Part shown: in pieces, positions 41,534-51,050 of the stretch
Position numbering within the stretch: position 1 is the first letter of the stretch
How the letters are laid out: each line of letters starts with the position of its first letter
Assembly (NCBI GenBank): GCA_902762795.1
Contig: CACWPM010000022.1
Location: forward strand, 1 to 64,000
Reading direction: 5' to 3'
DNA length: 64,000 nt
From: Fibrobacter succinogenes
Lineage (GTDB): Bacteria > Fibrobacterota > Fibrobacteria > Fibrobacterales > Fibrobacteraceae
The notes under the pieces: model-generated
Database searches by the model: none
Seen by the model: the letters and a program-made list of their open reading frames with translations, nothing else
What the model was told of the DNA's origin: nothing
Made by a program: the position numbers and the translations under genes

Positions 41534-44500
41534 TTTGCTTTCTCCGATGTCTTGTTTTCGGCCGGCTTTTCTTTATCAGATCTTTCGCTGGCTTGGGAAT
41601 CCTGCGATGTCTTTGTCGATTTGGATTCTGCGGGATCGTTTGCGGATGGGTCGTTGGGCTGGCGCATCGCTCTTGGCGGGCGGACCGTTTCGCAGTGTCC
41701 AATGCCCAAAATGCAGGGGTTCCAGAATTTATACGAGTAATTGATACCGATATTTTTTTCTATGCGGTTTTCGTTGTCGTTTGTAGCTGTATTGGATTGA
41801 TACTGTTTTGCTATAAGAATACCGTTCAAGGAGAGCGAAGGCGAAAAATGGTTCTTGTGAGAATATTCTTTGTCCTTGAAAACGGGAAGCGTGTATGTTG
41901 CACCGAATTGGAGCGATTGGTCGTAAGTCGGGCTTTCGCTTTGATCCTGCGTATAACCGAAAATGAGACTCAAGTTCTTGACCCAGCGATCTAGCGAAAT
42001 AGGAACCTTGACATAAGACGAATCCTTTTCGCTGCTGGAACCGTTGTCGAACAGCATGACTTTCATGTCGATATCGCCTATGTAATCGCCGCCAAGTGTC
42101 TTGTTGGCTGTAGACGAGATGACCTTACCGATAGCCTTGCCTGCGAGTTTGTTCCAATCGGCGGAACCGCCAGATTCCGTAGCGATGCAGCCAAGGAATA
42201 TGTTTTTATAAGTATCAGCAGCTGTAGATTCCGTTCCGCAGTTGGAACTTGGGTTGGGTTGCGGATTTGTTATGGTTCCTTGAATGTCAAAGTTGATGGG
42301 ACAGGTTTCTTTATCCTTGTCATCGGGTTCTGTACAATAGGGAAGTTCCTGCATACTGGACACATCGATGATGCCGTGTTGCCAAGGAACGTCGTTCCAT
42401 GAAATGTTGAAAGAGTTCAAGTCGAATTCATAGAGGTTCTTGACGCCTATGAATCCGTTGTCTGCATTGGTGATGTCTCCGCGCAATAGTGGCCTGTTGG
42501 TAGTACCGAGAATCCAAATGTCAAGTGTGAGCGGGAAGGCGGCGAACGGGGTGATTATCTCGACGGAATCGCTTTGAGAATCGCTTATGTGGAATGATAA
42601 ATCGATTGGGCTTGACACTGAAATTTTAGCTTCGGTTTTTTCTTTGTTGCGGAGATCCGCAATGGCGTTGTTGAGAAGCGTCATAATCTTGTCGAGCGAA
42701 CTCGGTGTAATTTCGATGTCCAGGTCTTTTCTGTAAACGAACTTGTCTATGATGAAGTTTCCGCTGATGCTTTTGTTCTTGATTTGTCTTTCTTGCGTGT
42801 GCGGAATATTGAGCGTGATATCGCTTTTCCCTGTCAGGTTTGCCGTACCGAACGTTTCGTCATTGAATTTATACTGAACTAGAGGAATGTTTGCGACAAT
42901 GGACAGTTGCTCTTCGGAATCTTCCAAATGGCTTGTGACGTTTCGCAAGGTGACTGTATGTTGGTCCATTTCCAACGTGTACTTTTCTGTGCTGATATCA
43001 ATTGCCTCAAGGCGCATCGTATGCAGGTCGTAAAGCAACGTGGCGAATAGCATGTCGCCGATTTCGTTCTGCGTCGAAATTTCGTTGATTGCCAGTAGAC
43101 CGTCCTTGAGTTCCCCTCTGACGTGGATGGGGAAGTCTGTAGGGAGTGTAGAATATTTTACGATCGTGGAATCCGAATGGAGCTTTGCAGAAATCCCTTG
43201 CAGGCCCTCGCTTAGTTTGGCCTGTACGTCGACCTTCAAGTCGGTCTTTTCAATTTCTGCGCGAGTCTCGGGAATGAGCCATGTCCCTCCGAGCTTGATT
43301 GTTCCCAGGAAATCGAGCTCGTTGTTCAGCGTTCCGTTCCCGCTAATAAAGCCGCCGTTAGGACTTTTGTAGGTGAGGTGGACTTGTCTGTTGGGGTCGA
43401 AAATGTCATCGACAACCAAGTTTGTTTTGCCCGTCCAGACGCCATTGGAAATTTCAAAATTGGTGATGAACTCAACTTTGTTCTTGTTTGCGGAGAGATT
43501 CATTTGCCGGATGTTCAGAACTTCCGATGGAATGTTGTTGAAACTCAAGTCATTGAAGTCGATGTTTCCGAACAAACCTAAATTTTCATCGAACGAAATT
43601 TCACCATTGAAGCTCCCCGCTGCAAGCGTAGTATCGCCAAGCGGTTCCATAAGAAGCGGAATGTTGAAGTTTTCTGCGGAAGCCCAGGCGTGCAAAATTT
43701 GGAGGGGGAGCATGGCGGTAGGCTTGTAGTTCGGGTTCGAATCGTTTGGCAGCACGAACGAGGCTTCCATGGCGACCTTGTTGCTGTTGTGCGTAATCAC
43801 GGCCGTGTCAACGAATATCGTGTCGCCGACTTCCCTAATCTTGGTGTGCCCGTGCAAGATAAACGGCTCGACATTTCCATCGATATCCAGCTCCGCTTCG
43901 CCGACTCTCGAATCGAGATTGTAGGCGATGGTGCCGGTAACGGTGCCTTTCAATTTGTCGTTCAGTTCGATATCCGAGAATGGAATCGTGGAAATTTCGG
44001 CGTGGTCCGCTTTAGCCCAGATGAGAAGAGAATCGCCTAAATGGACGGTTGTTTCGGCAGTGCCTCCATTCTTTTGTGTGAGATGCCAAGATGTGCGAAG
44101 TTCCGGTTCATGATAATCGACTTCACCCGTGATGGAAAATTCTTCGCTGGGCGAGAATACGGTCACTTTCGGAAATTCAATCAGGCGATGGTTGAGATCG
44201 AGAACCATGTGCAGACGGAGCGAATCTGCTTTCAGGTGGTAGGCGTTGACGATGGAATCCGCTTTTAAGTAGGCTCGCAACTTGTTGTTCTGGAATGAAC
44301 CGATAACTTTTGGGTTTTTTCCGAGTTCGACGTTTCCACGGACCCAGTCTATAGCCCAGGGTTCCATGGCGGCGAGGTTTGCAGCGAAGAAAACTTTGAG
44401 ACTGTCTTTTGTCCTGACATGCGCACGGACTACGGAACCTTCTCGTGTTTCGATGGAGGCGTCTATGTCTCCGCCGGTTTTTGTGATGGAGTGGATATCC

Positions 44501-45540
44501 ATGTCCATCGGCATCATTTGCGGACCGTACATGGCGCTCATGTTGGCGATTTCGCCCGAAAAGTCAAAGTCCAGCTTGTCGTTAATGACGCCGTCGAGAT
44601 TTATGGAACCGCCTTCGTTATTGCGGAATTCCGATTCGATATCGGTCTGCTTGGGATTTCCGCTGATCTTGATAACAGCGTCAAGCGGTAAAAATGGCCA
44701 GTATTCGCCTATGTGTGTCTTGAGCGTAAAATTGTACTGTAAGGTCTTCTTAATGAGCGATGTCGATACGTTGCCCACTAAGCTTACGTTGCTTATCGCT
44801 GGGATTGCGCTCGAAAGCTTCATAGGAACCCACTTGAGCGGATCCTTGACACTGATGTTTGTCGAGGCCTTTAACTGGGTGAGGTCTTTTTTCGGAGCCG
44901 AAGCGTTGATTGCTACGAGGTCGTTTTTCGTTTTGACCTTTCCGTTGAGGAGAAGGTTCTTGTCCGTGAAGTCCACGTTGAGTTGTAGGGAGGCTGTATC
45001 TTTGATGAAGCTGCCTGCGATATTGTCAGCGCTGAGCGAAAGTTTTTTCTCGTCGGTGTTTTGGGCGAGGATGTTCTGTGCGCTCCATCCCATGTCTCCC
45101 ATCGTAAAGTCGACTTTCCTTGCGCTGACCTTTACCGGGAACGGAACCCGGATTTTGTCGGGGAATTCGATGGGTTCGAGTTTCGAGGTGTCTTTTTCAG
45201 AAACCTTGCTGGTTGTTGTATCTAGAACCTGGTTTATTGTAATATCGCCTGTTTCGAGAAGCACACCCCGATTTTCGCCAAGTACCGTTATATCAAGGTG
45301 CGGTTCGCGAACCATGTAGGTCGATTGTCCTTTTTCGACCAAGATGGAATCGTAGAAGTGTTCTAGGAGGCTGTTTTGTCTGTGCCCGTATGGGGTGATG
45401 GTCAAGTCCCCGAACGTGTGCGGGGTCGAAAGCAGTTCTTGGATGGCAAAGTGCACATACCAGACACCGGCTGCGATGGCGCCCACGATAACCGTCGTTA
45501 TGGCGGCTTTCACAAAAAATATCGATAGAATGCTCTTCAA
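41530..45540 (-). CDS. TamB-family translocation and assembly module protein
   Basis: A 1336-residue periplasm-spanning protein. An N-terminal membrane anchor (AAITTVIVGAIAAGVWYVHF) is followed by a very long run of short beta strands, as in the lipid-channel beta-helix of AsmA/TamB proteins. The C-terminal TamB (DUF490) region includes FPLTLDIWILGTTNRPLLRG, quoted as FPLTLDIWI and GTTNRPLLRGDI, and INFDIQGTITNPQPNP. Beyond the usual end there is a beta-rich stretch (SLQFGATYTLPVF) and a hydrophilic tail rich in Ser, Lys, Glu and Pro. The tail is unusual for TamB. It is the upstream partner of the tamA-like gene with an ATGA overlap. Confidence 0.87.
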   Translation of the reverse strand: MKSILSIFFVKAAITTVIVGAIAAGVWYVHFAIQELLSTPHTFGDLTITPYGHRQNSLLEHFYDSILVEKGQSTYMVREPHLDITVLGENRGVLLETGDITINQVLDTTTSKVSEKDTSKLEPIEFPDKIRVPFPVKVSARKVDFTMGDMGWSAQNILAQNTDEKKLSLSADNIAGSFIKDTASLQLNVDFTDKNLLLNGKVKTKNDLVAINASAPKKDLTQLKASTNISVKDPLKWVPMKLSSAIPAISNVSLVGNVSTSLIKKTLQYNFTLKTHIGEYWPFLPLDAVIKISGNPKQTDIESEFRNNEGGSINLDGVINDKLDFDFSGEIANMSAMYGPQMMPMDMDIHSITKTGGDIDASIETREGSVVRAHVRTKDSLKVFFAANLAAMEPWAIDWVRGNVELGKNPKVIGSFQNNKLRAYLKADSIVNAYHLKADSLRLHMVLDLNHRLIEFPKVTVFSPSEEFSITGEVDYHEPELRTSWHLTQKNGGTAETTVHLGDSLLIWAKADHAEISTIPFSDIELNDKLKGTVTGTIAYNLDSRVGEAELDIDGNVEPFILHGHTKIREVGDTIFVDTAVITHNSNKVAMEASFVLPNDSNPNYKPTAMLPLQILHAWASAENFNIPLLMEPLGDTTLAAGSFNGEISFDENLGLFGNIDFNDLSFNNIPSEVLNIRQMNLSANKNKVEFITNFEISNGVWTGKTNLVVDDIFDPNRQVHLTYKSPNGGFISGNGTLNNELDFLGTIKLGGTWLIPETRAEIEKTDLKVDVQAKLSEGLQGISAKLHSDSTIVKYSTLPTDFPIHVRGELKDGLLAINEISTQNEIGDMLFATLLYDLHTMRLEAIDISTEKYTLEMDQHTVTLRNVTSHLEDSEEQLSIVANIPLVQYKFNDETFGTANLTGKSDITLNIPHTQERQIKNKSISGNFIIDKFVYRKDLDIEITPSSLDKIMTLLNNAIADLRNKEKTEAKISVSSPIDLSFHISDSQSDSVEIITPFAAFPLTLDIWILGTTNRPLLRGDITNADNGFIGVKNLYEFDLNSFNISWNDVPWQHGIIDVSSMQELPYCTEPDDKDKETCPINFDIQGTITNPQPNPSSNCGTESTAADTYKNIFLGCIATESGGSADWNKLAGKAIGKVISSTANKTLGGDYIGDIDMKVMLFDNGSSSEKDSSYVKVPISLDRWVKNLSLIFGYTQDQSESPTYDQSLQFGATYTLPVFKDKEYSHKNHFSPSLSLNGILIAKQYQSNTATNDNENRIEKNIGINYSYKFWNPCILGIGHCETVRPPRAMRQPNDPSANDPAESKSTKTSQDSQASERSDKEKPAENKTSEKAK

Positions 45541-45654
45541 GTGCCCTTAATATAGATAATGTTGGTATTTGTTAAATGGTTGTTTATGTGGAACTTACGC
45601 TTGAAAGTGTAAAAGGAGTGTAAATAATTATTTATTTAAAATAAAGTATTGACA

Positions 45655-45724
45655 ACCGCCAACTACGTTCTGCCAACCACCAACCACTTCCAACTTCCTA
45701 CTTCCTACTAAAAATTGTTATATT
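45655..45724 (+). promoter_or_regulatory. 7-nt repeat followed by TATATT box before the foldase gene
   Basis: CCAACTA/CGTTCTG/CCAACCA/CCAACCA/CTTCCAA/CTTCCTA/CTTCCTA units (45655-45710) stop nine bases before TATATT (45719-45724). The lipoprotein ATG follows at 45751 with GAGG before it. The rest of the 45541-45750 spacer, shared with divergent tamB, shows nothing else. Confidence 0.5.
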
Positions 45725-45750
45725 CACGCACAAATATCCATGAGGACTTT

Positions 45751-47832
45751 ATGAAAAAGGCTTTACTTGCGATTTTTTCCATCTGTACCCTGACCTTGAT
45801 GGGATGCAATTCTATAGGAGATAAGGATACCCTCATTGCGAGGGTGAATGGAGAACCCATTTTTAAAGAAGACTATGCGTTCATGATGCGTGTGGGAAAT
45901 ATAGTCCCTAACACAGAACAGATGAGAAAGGCGTCGGGGTCGCTCTTTAGTCGTAAGGCTCTTTACACGGTTGCTCTCCAGAAGTATCCTGAATTCAAAG
46001 ATCAACTTGCGGCTCACAATGTTTTCATGGAAAACTATTTCCTCACGTTTGTTTATCAGCGTCTTTATACAATGGACCGCTTGATGTACAGCGATGACGA
46101 ACTCGCTTTTTATTACGACAAGCATCGCGACCAGTTTGCCGATTCACTTTCTTATATGAATCTGCGAGATAAGGTGGCTGATGCCAAGTATATCGAATCC
46201 AACCAGGATTCCTTGAAGTCCTATGCGCTCCGCTATAGAAATTTGACAGATCCTTCGGCTGAAGTGAAAATTACTTATGATGTCAAGGAACGATTTGTCT
46301 CGGACCATCGCCAACGGATTGTCCGTGAAACAGGCCCGGCGCTCTTGAAAAAATTCGACATCCAGGAAACGGAAATCCAGATGCCTTCCGTGGAAGAGTA
46401 TTACGAAAAACACAAGGATTTGTACAAGACATCGGCCAGCTTTGTCGTCTATCACGTAGAATCGCCGGATTCGGCGTCTCTGGCAAAGCGTTTCAAGGGC
46501 AAGAAAATCGACCTTCCGGCGTTTAAGAAAATTGCATCGAAATACAGTGCCAATGTCGAGACGAAAAAGGCCAAGGGCTTTGTCGGCAAAGTTGCTTACG
46601 GGCATTCTCTTCCGTATGGTATCGGTTTTGTCTCGAACATGTTTTTTGAACTAGACAGTTTGCCGGATGGTGCTGTTTCCTCGATTATCCGTTCTGAATC
46701 GACGGGACGATTCCACGTGTTCTATCGAGCATCTTTTATTCCTCCACAGGTGAAACCTCTGGATCGCGTGCGCAAGGCTATCGAACATGATTTGGCGACG
46801 ACCGCAAATTACGAATTGGATTCTTCTTATGTCCTCGTGACGAAAAAAGGGGAGCCGGCCATTCGTGAAAAGGACGTTCTGGCCATGTACGACGACAATC
46901 CGATGATGGTACGATCCCGTAAGAGCCATAAGCAAATCGTGAGTGCCCTCGCTCTCCAGCTTGCTTTTGGTTCAGAAGCCCGGGAAATAGGTCTTGAACG
47001 CTCTTGGGAATATAGGGCTCTGCGTCGCCAGAGCGATGTGGATTACGTGATTTCGCTTTATCGGAAAAAAGTGATTCAACGTGTTGCTGTTCCGGAGGAT
47101 TCGCTCAAGGCTCTTTATGCCCGCATGGGAAATCCGGCTCATCCGAATATGAGCTACGAAGAATCCCGAGCGGAGTTGAACGACTGGTTCGAAATTCCTG
47201 AAAACCTCATGAAGAGAACGTATTATTATGGCCAGGAAGACTACTTGCCGGATTCTTTCGAACAGGCAAGAAAGCGTGTGTTTGAAACGGCTCATTTGGC
47301 GTACCGTTCGTATCGCTGGGATAAGGAAGTCGTGACATCGTGGGGAACAGCCAAGGTGGATCTTTTTGCAGACAACATTACGCTTCTGCCGCAGGAATGG
47401 TCTGTAGAACTTGCAATGAGGGTGGCGGATTCTCTTTATACGCAGGCAAAAAATCTCAATTTGGCTTATATCGCGTGGTCTGGAATTCGTGAACGCTATG
47501 TGGATATTGATTCTGTTGCAAAGAAGGCTACATTTGAACTTGCCCATATCTATAGCGACAAGGAAGATTATGACAAGGCTCAGCGCGAATATAGGGCTTT
47601 CTATAGAACATGGCCCGATTCCCCGGATGCCGAAAAGGCTATGTTCAGCCGCGGTTTCATCTTGACCGAGAACATGCACAAGGATTCTGAGGCACTTAAA
47701 GTCTTTGAAGAGTTCAAGAAGACTTACCCGAAGAGCGAACTTAATGAATCGGTCGAATGGCTTGTCCAAAATATCAAGAGCGGAGGCAAGCTCGCCGACG
47801 ACCTGATGAAAAAAATCGAATCGGAAGAGTAG
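45751..47832 (+). CDS. Lipoprotein peptidyl-prolyl isomerase (PpiC/SurA type) with TPR-like C-terminus
   Basis: A 693-residue lipoprotein (LTLMGC, Cys19). The start LIARVNGEPIFKEDYAF is the SurA/PpiC N-terminal chaperone motif. A parvulin-like domain lies near residues 215-345 (ASFVVYHVESPDSASLAKRF, quoted in part; KKAKGFVGKVAYG; FELDSLPDGAVSSIIRSE; GRFHVFYRAS). The C-terminal 120 residues are helical repeats (AHIYSDKEDYDKAQREYRAF, EALKVFEEFKKTYPKSEL), as in TPR/BamD-like proteins. Together it looks like a periplasmic outer-membrane-protein foldase joined to a BamD-like scaffold. It is divergent from the tamB-tamA operon, consistent with envelope assembly. Confidence 0.8.
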   Translation: MKKALLAIFSICTLTLMGCNSIGDKDTLIARVNGEPIFKEDYAFMMRVGNIVPNTEQMRKASGSLFSRKALYTVALQKYPEFKDQLAAHNVFMENYFLTFVYQRLYTMDRLMYSDDELAFYYDKHRDQFADSLSYMNLRDKVADAKYIESNQDSLKSYALRYRNLTDPSAEVKITYDVKERFVSDHRQRIVRETGPALLKKFDIQETEIQMPSVEEYYEKHKDLYKTSASFVVYHVESPDSASLAKRFKGKKIDLPAFKKIASKYSANVETKKAKGFVGKVAYGHSLPYGIGFVSNMFFELDSLPDGAVSSIIRSESTGRFHVFYRASFIPPQVKPLDRVRKAIEHDLATTANYELDSSYVLVTKKGEPAIREKDVLAMYDDNPMMVRSRKSHKQIVSALALQLAFGSEAREIGLERSWEYRALRRQSDVDYVISLYRKKVIQRVAVPEDSLKALYARMGNPAHPNMSYEESRAELNDWFEIPENLMKRTYYYGQEDYLPDSFEQARKRVFETAHLAYRSYRWDKEVVTSWGTAKVDLFADNITLLPQEWSVELAMRVADSLYTQAKNLNLAYIAWSGIRERYVDIDSVAKKATFELAHIYSDKEDYDKAQREYRAFYRTWPDSPDAEKAMFSRGFILTENMHKDSEALKVFEEFKKTYPKSELNESVEWLVQNIKSGGKLADDLMKKIESEE

Positions 47833-48000
47833 AGGCTCGCTCGTTACACTCGCTCTGAGGTATGGGCTCGGTTGCTTTTAGCAACCTTTGGGGTATAATT
47901 AGGCGCCAAAGGCGCGAATATTTAGCTCAAAGCACCGAAGGTGCGACCCCAAAGCGCGCAAGCGCGACCTCATAGCTCAAACCTAATAACTATATTTCTC
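47833..48000. repeat. Spacer with a chain of short hairpins
   Basis: Four perfect stems with short loops follow one another: GGTTGC-tttta-GCAACC (47870-47886), GCGCC-aaa-GGCGC (47903-47915), GCACC-gaa-GGTGC (47932-47944) and CGCGC-aa-GCGCG (47955-47966). They are separated by TTAGCTCAAA/CTCATAGCTCAAA-type phrases. A TATATT box (47991-47996) for ndk ends the region. No gene is seen. Confidence 0.65.
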
Positions 48001-48025
48001 ACATCTTAAACTAAAAGGTACTACT

Positions 48026-48478
48026 ATGGAAATGACATTTGCTATGATCAAGCCGAACGCTGTCAAGTCTGGCTTGGTAGGTCGTATTATTGATCGCTAC
48101 ATCAGCGCCGGGCTTTCTGTCTGTGCAGTCAAGATGCACCAGATGACTTCCGAAGACGCTCGCGGTTTCTACGCCGAACACGTGGAAAAGCCGTTCTTCC
48201 CGGAACTCGAAGCCTACATGACCAAGGGACCGTCCGTGATGCTCGCCCTCGGCGGCGAAAATGCCATTGCCAAGGTTCGCGCTATCAACGGTGCAACCAA
48301 TCCGGCTAAGGCGGAACCGGGTACCCTTCGCTACGATTTTGCTCCTTCCATGACCGAAAACGTCGTTCACAGCTCCGATAGTCCGGCATCTGCAGAACGC
48401 GAACTCGACTTCTGGTTCAAAAAGGAAGAACGCTACGCTTACGAAATGCCCTCCCTCAAGGCTTGCTGCGTCCTCTAA
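48026..48478 (+). CDS. ndk: Nucleoside diphosphate kinase
   Basis: Ndk moves phosphate between nucleoside tri- and diphosphates through a phosphohistidine and balances NTP pools. The 150-residue protein is complete: MTFAMIKPNAVKSGLVGRII at the start, the ATP-binding middle, GATNPAKAEPGTLRYDF, and the active-site histidine His115 in NVVHSSDSP. Typical bacterial Ndk is about 140 residues; this one has a slightly longer tail with two cysteines (ACCVL). AAAGG precedes the ATG. It is followed closely by the sdhCAB operon, which has its own AAGGAG sites. Confidence 0.96.
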   Translation: MEMTFAMIKPNAVKSGLVGRIIDRYISAGLSVCAVKMHQMTSEDARGFYAEHVEKPFFPELEAYMTKGPSVMLALGGENAIAKVRAINGATNPAKAEPGTLRYDFAPSMTENVVHSSDSPASAERELDFWFKKEERYAYEMPSLKACCVL

Positions 48479-48536
48479 GCGTCCCTAAGTAAAGCTTTAA
48501 AACAATAAAACAATCCTTCTAAGGAGACAATCTCAA

Positions 48537-49309
48537 ATGCAATGGATCATCAAGTATCTTACCTCGTCCATCGGTAAGAAGCAGATCATGGGATGCACAG
48601 GCGCGTTCCTCGCCCTGTTCATCTTCGGCCACATGTGTGGTAACTTCCAGCTTCTGAATTTCGATCAGGCATGATTTATCTCGTCGAACTGGTTCTCGTG
48701 GGTGCCTTCGCTCTCCACATCTTCCTCGCTGTTACTTTGAAAATTGAAAACAAGAAGGCTCGTGGCGGAATCGAATACGAAGTCAACGCTCGCAAGGGCA
48801 AGAAGACTTTCGCAACCTTCACCATGATCTGGTCTGGTCTCTTCATCGTCGCTTTCCTCGTCCAGCACCTCATGATGCTCAAGTTCGGCGAACACTACCT
48901 CTACGTGAACGACAAGGGCGAAATCATCCGCGACATGTGGCTCACCACGATCCAAATGTTTGCAAACCCGGGCTGGGCTGCATTCTACGTGATCAGCATG
49001 TTCGTTATCGGAATGCACCTCTTCCACGCCATCTCCTCTGCATTCCAGACGATGGGTATCGCTCACCAGAAGTGGACTCCGATTATCGATATCGCCGGTA
49101 TCGTTTATAGCGTTGTCATTGCACTTGGCTTCGGCATCACCGCTGTTGCCTCTTACTACCTCGCTAACCAGCCTGAAACCCAGGCCCTCATCGAAAAGTC
49201 CCGTAGCCTCCAGCCGCAGTACGAACAGCAGAAGGCCAATGCCGACAAGGCTGCTTTCGTCATTCCGTCTGTTGGTGAAGTACAAGTTTCTTTCAATATT
49301 GAAAAGTAA
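48537..49309 (+). pseudogene. sdhC: Succinate dehydrogenase/fumarate reductase cytochrome b subunit, deleted and frameshifted
   Basis: This is the membrane haem b/quinone subunit of complex II. The first frame (ATG 48537, AAGGAG upstream) encodes IKYLTSSIGKKQIMGCTGAF to LLNFDQA and then meets TGA at 48672. The rest is in another frame from about 48674: IYLVELVLVGAFALHIFLAV and four further hydrophobic segments with candidate haem histidines, ending at 49309. About 15-25 residues between FDQA and IYLVE are missing by comparison with family layout, and the shift is not a multiple of three. Codon use stays that of a highly expressed gene. Because sdhA and sdhB next door are broken the same way, assembly error is the simplest explanation. 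Confidence 0.8.
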
Positions 49310-49320
49310 GGAGCCCACTA

Positions 49321-51050
49321 ATGATTCTTGATTCTAAAATCCCCGGTGGTTCCATCGAAGAAAAGTGGACCAAGCACAAGTTCGAACTCAAACTCGTGAA
49401 CCCGGCCAACAAGCGCAAGTTCACAGTGATCGTCGTGGGTACTGGCCTTGCAGGTGCATCTGCTGCCGCTTCCCTCGGTGAACTTGGTTACAACGTAAAG
49501 TCTTTCTGCATTCAGGATAGCCCGCGCCGTGCACACTCCATTGCAGCCCAGGGCGGTATCAACGCTGCAAAGAACTACAAGAACGATGGCGACTCCGTTT
49601 ATCGTTTGTTCTACGATACTGTTAAGGGTGGTGACTTCCGCGCTCGCGAAGCCAACGTGCATCGCCTTGCCGAGAACTCCAACCTCATCATCGACCAGTG
49701 CGTCGCCCAGGGCGTTCCGTTCGGCCGTGAATACGGTGGCCTCCTCGACAACCGTTCCTTCGGTGGTACGCAGGTTTCCCGTACGTTCTACGCTCGTGGC
49801 CAGACGGGTCAGCAGCTCCTCCTCGGTGCATACCAGGCTCTCATGCGCCAGGTTGCTGCCGGTAAGGTGAAGATGTTCCCGCGTCGCGAAATGATGGACC
49901 TCGTCGTGATCGACGGCAAGGCTCGCGGTATCATCGTCCGTAACCTCATCACTGGCGAACTCGAAAGCCACGTTGCAGACGCTGTCTGCCTTTGCACCGG
50001 TGGTTACGGTAACGTCTACTACCTCTCCACGAACGCTCAGGGTTCCAACGTCACGGCTGCATTCCGTGCCTACAAGCGCGGCGCTCTCTTTGCAAACCCG
50101 TGCTACACGCAGATTCACCCGACTTGCATTCCGCGTCATGGCGATTTGCAGTCCAAGCTCACCTTGATGAGCGAATCTCTCCGTAACGATGGTCGTATTT
50201 GGGTCCCGCGCAAGGCTGGCGACACCCGTTCTCCGGACCAGATCCCCGAAGAAGACCGTTACTACTACCTCGAAGAAAAGTACCCGAGCTTCGGTAACCT
50301 CGTGCCGCGTGACGTGGCATCCCGTAACGCCAAGCAGGTCTGCGACGCAGGTCTCGGCGTGGGTAACACCAAGCAGGCTGTGTACCTCGACTTCGCCGAC
50401 GCTATCCAGCGCATGGGCGTTGCAAAGATTACCGACGAAGACCCGTACAAGGTCCCGATGCGCATCTTCCCGGCTATCCACTACACTATGGGTGGTCTCT
50501 GGGTCGACTATGATTTGATGTCCACTATCCCGGGCTGCTTCGTTCTCGGTGAAGCAAACTTCTCCGACCACGGTGCAAACCGCCTCGGCGCTTCTGCTCT
50601 TATGCAGGGCCTCTCCGACGGTTACTTCGTGATTCCGTTCACCATCGGTGGCTACTTCGCAGGTACCAAGCTCGAAAAGGTCTCTGAATCCGATGCCGCT
50701 TTCGAAGACTGCAAGAAGCAGACCGAAGAACGCATCCACAAGCTCCTCTCCATCAAGGGTCACCGCACTGTTAACGATATCCATCGTGAACTCGGTAACG
50801 CGCTGGCCGCGTTGCTGACTTCCTCGAATTCGCCGAAGTCCTCACTCTCGACGCTCTCCATCGTAAAGAATCTTGCGGTGGCCACTTCCGTGAAGAAAGC
50901 CAGACTCCGGAAGGCGAAGCAAAGCGCGATGACGAAAACTTCTGCTACGTCGGTGCTTGGGAATACAAGGGCGACGGTATCGCACCGGAACTCTCCAAGG
51001 AACCTCTTACCTTTGATAACGTCCACCTTGCTACTAGGAGCTACAAATAA
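49321..51050 (+). pseudogene. sdhA: Succinate dehydrogenase/fumarate reductase flavoprotein subunit, deleted and frameshifted
   Basis: The FAD subunit that interconverts fumarate and succinate, the key step of succinate fermentation. The N-terminal FAD site ([20 protein letters not shown]), the [15 protein letters not shown] flavin-attachment region, FHPTC-type IHPTCIP and the active-site [14 protein letters not shown] are intact. After HRELGN (about 50798) the frame changes; the true C-terminus resumes as [20 protein letters not shown] and [20 protein letters not shown] and ends at TAA 51048-51050, overlapping the sdhB ATG by one base. Roughly 50 residues of the helical domain are missing by family comparison. 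Read without correction, the frame gives about 120 unrelated residues to 51156. Confidence 0.85.

Noticed and set aside
48660-48680. Programmed frameshift or translational bypass in sdhC and the other broken genes
   Set aside because: Conserved residues are absent rather than interrupted, so recoding could not restore the protein; no slippery heptamer or downstream structure is consistently present.
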